A stretch of 8,625 bases of DNA. Source: Desulfohalobiaceae bacterium (lineage in GTDB: Bacteria; Desulfobacterota; Desulfovibrionia; Desulfovibrionales; Desulfothermaceae). The notes under the pieces were generated by a model. It was not told the origin of the DNA and did no database searches. It worked only from the letters and a program-made list of their open reading frames with translations. Position 1 is the stretch's first letter. Each line of letters opens with the position of its first letter. Shown piece by piece: positions 5,756-8,625 of the stretch. The translations under genes were made by a program, and so were the position numbers. The stretch lies in the NCBI GenBank assembly GCA_021737525.1, contig JAIPDU010000061.1, forward strand, positions 1-8,625, given 5' to 3'.

Positions 5756-6859
5756 ATGAAGACGACCCTGACAGCGATCAAGGCGGACATCGGAAGCGTG
5801 GGCGGTCACGTCCGCCCCAGCCAGCGACTCCTGGACAGCGTGAAGGAACATGTCCATCAGCATCACCACGGTCTGCTCATCGACTACCACGTGAGCTATA
5901 CCGGTGACGACATCGCAGTGCTCACCACGCACAACAGGGGCGAGAGCGACGAAGAGGTGCACCGTCTCGTCTGGGACGCCTTCCAGGCCGGGACCGAGGT
6001 GGCCAAGGACCAGGGTCTCTACGGGGCGGGCCAGGATCTTCTCAAGGACTCCTTCTCCGGCAATGTCCGTGGGCTCGGTCCGGCAGTGGCGGAGATGGAG
6101 ATCGAGGAGCGCCCCAACGAGCCGGCTCTCTTCTTCACCGCGGACAAGACCGATCCCGGGGCGTACAATCTCCCCCTGTACCTGGGCTTCGCCGATCCCA
6201 TGTACTGCCCCGGCCTCATGCTCTCGCCCAAGATGTCCGGGGGATTCACCTTCCGCATCATGGACGTATCCTATACCGGTGCGGACAAGGTCATCGATCT
6301 GAACACCCCGGAGGAGCTCTACGATATCGCAGCCCTGCTCCGCGATCCGGAGCGGTTCGTTGTGGAGAGCATCTATAACCGGTCCTCGGGGAAGCAGGCG
6401 GTATCCGTGAGCACCACCAGGCTGCAGAATATCGCGGGACAGTACGTGGGCAAGGACGATCCGGTCATGCTGGCCCGGGTACAGGGCGAGTTCCCCGCCA
6501 CAGGCGAGGTCCTCTCCCCCTACGAGATTGCGCCCAATGTGGCCGGATTCATGCGGGGCAGCCACTGCGGACCGCTCATGCCGGCCAAGCTCAACAGCAA
6601 GGTTTCCTATTTCGACGGCCCGCCCATGGTCTCCTGCGCCGCGTATTGCGTGCACGAAGGCCGTCTGACCGCACCTGTGGACATCTTTGACCACCCCTTC
6701 TGGGACGAGGTTCGCAAGCGCGCGGCGGACAAGGCGAGCGACATCAGGCGGCAGGGCTTTTTCGGCAACGCCATGCTGCCCCAGTCCGAGCTGGAATACG
6801 GCGGGATCGTGCACAAGCTCGAGGATCTGGAAAGCCGCTTCACCATTCGCAGTCAATAG
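5756..6859 (+). CDS. fbp: Fructose-1,6-bisphosphate aldolase/phosphatase (archaeal type, class V FBPase)
   Basis: A bifunctional gluconeogenic enzyme that condenses dihydroxyacetone phosphate with glyceraldehyde-3-phosphate and dephosphorylates the product to fructose-6-phosphate. It has 367 residues, close to the archaeal proteins (about 365-385). Recognisable sites are Asp11 (K-A-D-I-G) and His18 (metal/substrate), Asp51-Asp52 (G-D-D), the very conserved S-F-S-G-N-V-R-G-L-G-P (99-109) and A-E-M-E-I-E-E-R (112-119), Tyr230 and the Schiff-base lysine Lys233 in Y-V-G-K-D-D-P, M-R-G-S-H (266-270), F-D-G-P-P (286-290), and Tyr348 in E-L-E-Y. These correspond to Lys232, Tyr229 and the C-terminal Tyr of Sulfolobus FBPA/P, so both activities should be intact. 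AAGGAGG lies 9 nt before the ATG at 5756; an out-of-frame ATG at 5749 is too close to it. The gene is divergent from the apgM unit and ends in its own terminator, so it is probably monocistronic. Confidence 0.96.
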   Translation: MKTTLTAIKADIGSVGGHVRPSQRLLDSVKEHVHQHHHGLLIDYHVSYTGDDIAVLTTHNRGESDEEVHRLVWDAFQAGTEVAKDQGLYGAGQDLLKDSFSGNVRGLGPAVAEMEIEERPNEPALFFTADKTDPGAYNLPLYLGFADPMYCPGLMLSPKMSGGFTFRIMDVSYTGADKVIDLNTPEELYDIAALLRDPERFVVESIYNRSSGKQAVSVSTTRLQNIAGQYVGKDDPVMLARVQGEFPATGEVLSPYEIAPNVAGFMRGSHCGPLMPAKLNSKVSYFDGPPMVSCAAYCVHEGRLTAPVDIFDHPFWDEVRKRAADKASDIRRQGFFGNAMLPQSELEYGGIVHKLEDLESRFTIRSQ

Positions 6860-6924
6860 CCGTGAGCGTCGAGTGGATTATGGGGAAAGCGCCAGCACCC
6901 CATTCCTTCCAGAGGTGACTCCCG

Positions 6925-6971
6925 CGCGCGGCCCGGCGGTTGAAGAGCCCGCTCCGGCCGCGCGGTTTTTT
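6925..6971 (+). terminator. Intrinsic terminator after fbp
   Basis: A perfect 9-bp G+C stem (6925-6933 with 6956-6964) encloses a loop with a smaller inner stem (GCGG 6936-6939 with CCGC 6949-6952). A run of six T follows (6966-6971). It lies 65 bp past the fbp stop and separates fbp from the methyltransferase gene. The remaining 129 bp to 7100 hold a small CCGGG/CCCGG hairpin (7004-7017) and a TGTCCGG repeat (6971-6977, 7001-7007), but no promoter I can assign with confidence. Confidence 0.88.
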
Positions 6972-7100
6972 GTCCGGCTGGAAGGGGACAATAACCCTCA
7001 TGTCCGGGCCGACCCGGGTACAACCAAGCATGAAAATACTGCGAGCCGAACCGGGAGCGCGCTGAGCCTGGGGATTAGGGACAACAATCTCGGGGGGATT

Positions 7101-8096
7101 ATGCAGGAAAAGGATATCATGGCCGAGGCCAGACAGTTCATGGCCAGCCGGGCCATTCTGAGCGCGGCGGAGCTGGATCTTTTTACCAGCCTGGAGGACG
7201 GCCCCGCGACAGCGAAAGAGATCAGTCAGGCCAAGGGCCTGGATGAACGGGCGACGGACCGGCTTCTGAACAGTATGGTGGCCCTCGGGTATCTGGACAA
7301 GACCAGGGGACGCTACAGGCTTAATGAGACGGGAGCCCATCTCTCAGCGAAGCATCCCCGATCCGTGCTCCCCATGATCCGCCATATGATCCATGTTTGG
7401 GATAACTGGAGCCGTTTGACCGACACCGTCATCCAAGGGATGAATTCCGAGCGCGAAAGTGTCACCGAGATGGAGGGACAAAAGCAGCGGGACTTCATCG
7501 AGGCCATGGACACCGTGGGACGGGATCTGGCCGATGAAATCGCCGCATTCTACGGTGAGACCTCCTGTCGTCGCCTGCTCGATATCGGCGGGGGGTCAGG
7601 TGTGTACACCCTGGCCTTTCTCAGACACAATCCCGCCATGGAAGGAATCATCTTCGATCTTCCCCGAGTTGTCCCCATAACGGAGGAGCGCGTGAGGCAG
7701 GAGAAGGAGGGGGAGCGCATCACCCTGTTCCCGGGAGACTTCTACAAGGATGAGCTTCCCACGGGCTGCGACATGGCCCTTCTCTCCGCCATCATTCACC
7801 AGAACGGGCCGCAGCAGAATCTGGAGCTCTACAGCAAGATCCATCGCGCCCTGGAGCCGGGAGGAGTCCTGCTCATCCGGGACCATATCATGGACGAGAC
7901 CAGGACCCGGCCCAAGGCGGGAGTGATCTTCGCCCTGAACATGCTGGTCAATACGGAAAGCGGTGATACCTACACCTTCGAGGAGGTCCGCAACAGCCTG
8001 GAGCAGGCGGGATTCGAGCAGGTGAGAGACCTTCGCACCGGCGGGGATTCCTTCGAGCGGATGGACTGCCTGGTCGAGGCTAGAAAACCCGCCTGA
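7101..8096 (+). CDS. SAM-dependent methyltransferase of the O-methyltransferase family 2 type
   Basis: A 331-residue protein built like plant caffeate/acetylserotonin-type and bacterial hydroxyneurosporene-type O-methyltransferases. An N-terminal winged-helix dimerisation domain (about 5-95) has the pattern A-x-E-L-D-L-F, 'A-K-E-I-S-x-A-K-G-L', 'L-L-N-S-M-V-A-L-G-Y-L' and R-Y-R-L-N-E-T-G. A Rossmann methyltransferase domain follows, with motif I L-L-D-I-G-G-G-S-G (159-167), an acidic turn F-D-L-P (185-188), and G-D-F-Y (212-215). His233 in I-I-H-Q sits where the family's catalytic base lies. The post-motif L-E-P-G-G-V-L-L-I-R-D (251-261) is also present. The start is the ATG at 7101, with a G-rich GGGGGGA about 3 nt before it; the frame is open further upstream (from 6687) only because it shadows fbp and the GC-rich terminator. 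The natural substrate is unknown, and no pathway partner is adjacent. It converges with the HNH gene with a 19-bp gap. Confidence 0.92.
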   Translation: MQEKDIMAEARQFMASRAILSAAELDLFTSLEDGPATAKEISQAKGLDERATDRLLNSMVALGYLDKTRGRYRLNETGAHLSAKHPRSVLPMIRHMIHVWDNWSRLTDTVIQGMNSERESVTEMEGQKQRDFIEAMDTVGRDLADEIAAFYGETSCRRLLDIGGGSGVYTLAFLRHNPAMEGIIFDLPRVVPITEERVRQEKEGERITLFPGDFYKDELPTGCDMALLSAIIHQNGPQQNLELYSKIHRALEPGGVLLIRDHIMDETRTRPKAGVIFALNMLVNTESGDTYTFEEVRNSLEQAGFEQVRDLRTGGDSFERMDCLVEARKPA

Positions 8097-8115
8097 GCCG
8101 AGAGGGGGAAAAGTC

Positions 8116-8616
8116 TTACATCAGGTCCTGCAGGAGCTCGCGCAAGCCCATCTGCTTGACCTGCTGATTGGTGAACTCGGAAATGGTGGGTTGCACCGGT
8201 TTTTTGCGCAGGGTCATTCCGCATTCAGTCGGGGTCTTGTCCCCTTTCTTCTGGTTGCACTTTTTGCAGGAGGCGACGGTGTTCTGCCAGGAGAAGCTTC
8301 CTCCCCGGGATTTGGGGAGAATATGGTCCAGTGTGGGGTTGTGGCGGCACCCGGCGCCGCAGTATTGGCAGGTGTACTCGTCGCGTGCGAGGATATTCCG
8401 TTTGTTCAGCGGGACCTTGTTCTTGTACACGCGCCGCACGAATTTGATCAACCGGACCACGAGAGGGATGCGGTGCAGGTTCTGGAAACTGTTGGCCACG
8501 GACCTGCCGTATTTGAGCACTTCCACCTTGCCCTTCAACACCAGGCGTATACCCCGTTTCCAGCTCACGGTGTGCAGATAGGTGAAATCTGCATTCAGCA
8601 CAATGACACTGTTCAT
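8116..8616 (-). CDS. HNH endonuclease family protein
   Basis: A 166-residue protein with a C-terminal HNH nuclease module. Two zinc knuckles, C-Q-Y-C (83-86) and C-K-K-C (117-120), bracket the active site L-D-H-I-L-P-K-S-R-G-G (96-106). His98 is the general base, with Asn112 (W-Q-N-T-V) and Asn121 (N-Q-K-K-G-D-K-T) as the other signature residues; the motif is complete. The N-terminal 70 residues are basic (including K-R-G-I-R-L-V-L-K-G-K-V-E-V-L) and probably contact DNA. GAGG lies 5 nt before the ATG, so the start is well supported and the gene is complete. Solitary proteins of this type are common in bacterial chromosomes, and their role is mostly unknown. There is no methylase, phage or toxin-immunity partner visible. 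No clear terminator lies between it and the converging methyltransferase gene. Confidence 0.94.
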   Translation of the reverse strand: MNSVIVLNADFTYLHTVSWKRGIRLVLKGKVEVLKYGRSVANSFQNLHRIPLVVRLIKFVRRVYKNKVPLNKRNILARDEYTCQYCGAGCRHNPTLDHILPKSRGGSFSWQNTVASCKKCNQKKGDKTPTECGMTLRKKPVQPTISEFTNQQVKQMGLRELLQDLM

Positions 8617-8625
8617 GGGAGCCTC

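Noticed and set aside
5627..6856. Long open frame on the minus strand (409 codons)
   Set aside because: It is the complement of fbp. The translation is Gly/His/Val-rich with no family features, while fbp itself matches its family end to end.
6687..7100. Upstream extension of the methyltransferase frame
   Set aside because: It overlaps fbp and the intrinsic terminator, and its translation has no methyltransferase similarity before the Met at 7101.
6972..7100. SAM-responsive riboswitch or other structured leader before the methyltransferase gene
   Set aside because: I see only one short 5-bp hairpin and none of the conserved core bases of known SAM riboswitches.

Overview
The window looks like chromosomal DNA of a GC-rich, anaerobic, Desulfovibrionales-like (deltaproteobacterial) bacterium. 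This placement is an inference from gene content and protein style: a cysteine-rich TrpRS, a small M50 protease next to trpS, a small zinc-ribbon protein, and an orphan HNH nuclease. No rRNA or other taxonomic marker is present. Genes are tightly packed, and I see no mobile element, CRISPR array or tRNA.

Layout, left to right. (1) The 3' part of panD (+), cut by the window edge at the equivalent of Tyr22, ends at a bidirectional hairpin terminator shared with the converging leftward unit. (2) A six-gene leftward (-) unit runs from about 5480 down to 405. In transcription order it holds a zinc-dependent MDR dehydrogenase, an archaeal-type phosphoglycerate mutase (apgM), a NadM-like nucleotidyltransferase overlapping apgM by 4 bp, a 69-codon zinc-ribbon gene interrupted by an in-frame TGA, an M50 site-2-type protease, and trpS. 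A 203-bp gap before the protease may split it into two transcripts. (3) A divergent control region (5481-5755) carries a plausible sigma70-type promoter and a 12-bp palindrome. (4) Rightward fbp encodes an archaeal-type fructose-1,6-bisphosphate aldolase/phosphatase and ends in a strong intrinsic terminator. (5) A rightward O-methyltransferase-family gene converges with (6) a leftward HNH endonuclease gene.

The functional theme of the centre is lower gluconeogenesis. ApgM interconverts 2- and 3-phosphoglycerate, and FBPA/P makes fructose-6-phosphate from triose phosphates. They are divergently transcribed from one intergenic region, together with a putative NAD-synthesis enzyme and an NAD(P)-type dehydrogenase. 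ApgM, the NadM-like protein and FBPA/P all belong to families best known from archaea, and their clustering in a bacterial genome is notable.

The points most worth a second look are: the in-frame TGA in the zinc-ribbon gene; a C-x21-C-x6-C-x2-C motif in TrpRS that closely resembles the [4Fe-4S] motif of Thermotoga TrpRS; the HxDH variant of the nucleotidyltransferase signature and its coupling to apgM; and the cluster of archaeal-type enzymes. I found no clear evidence of a wholly new multi-gene system. The dehydrogenase / ApgM / nucleotidyltransferase trio is the best candidate for uncharacterised biochemistry.
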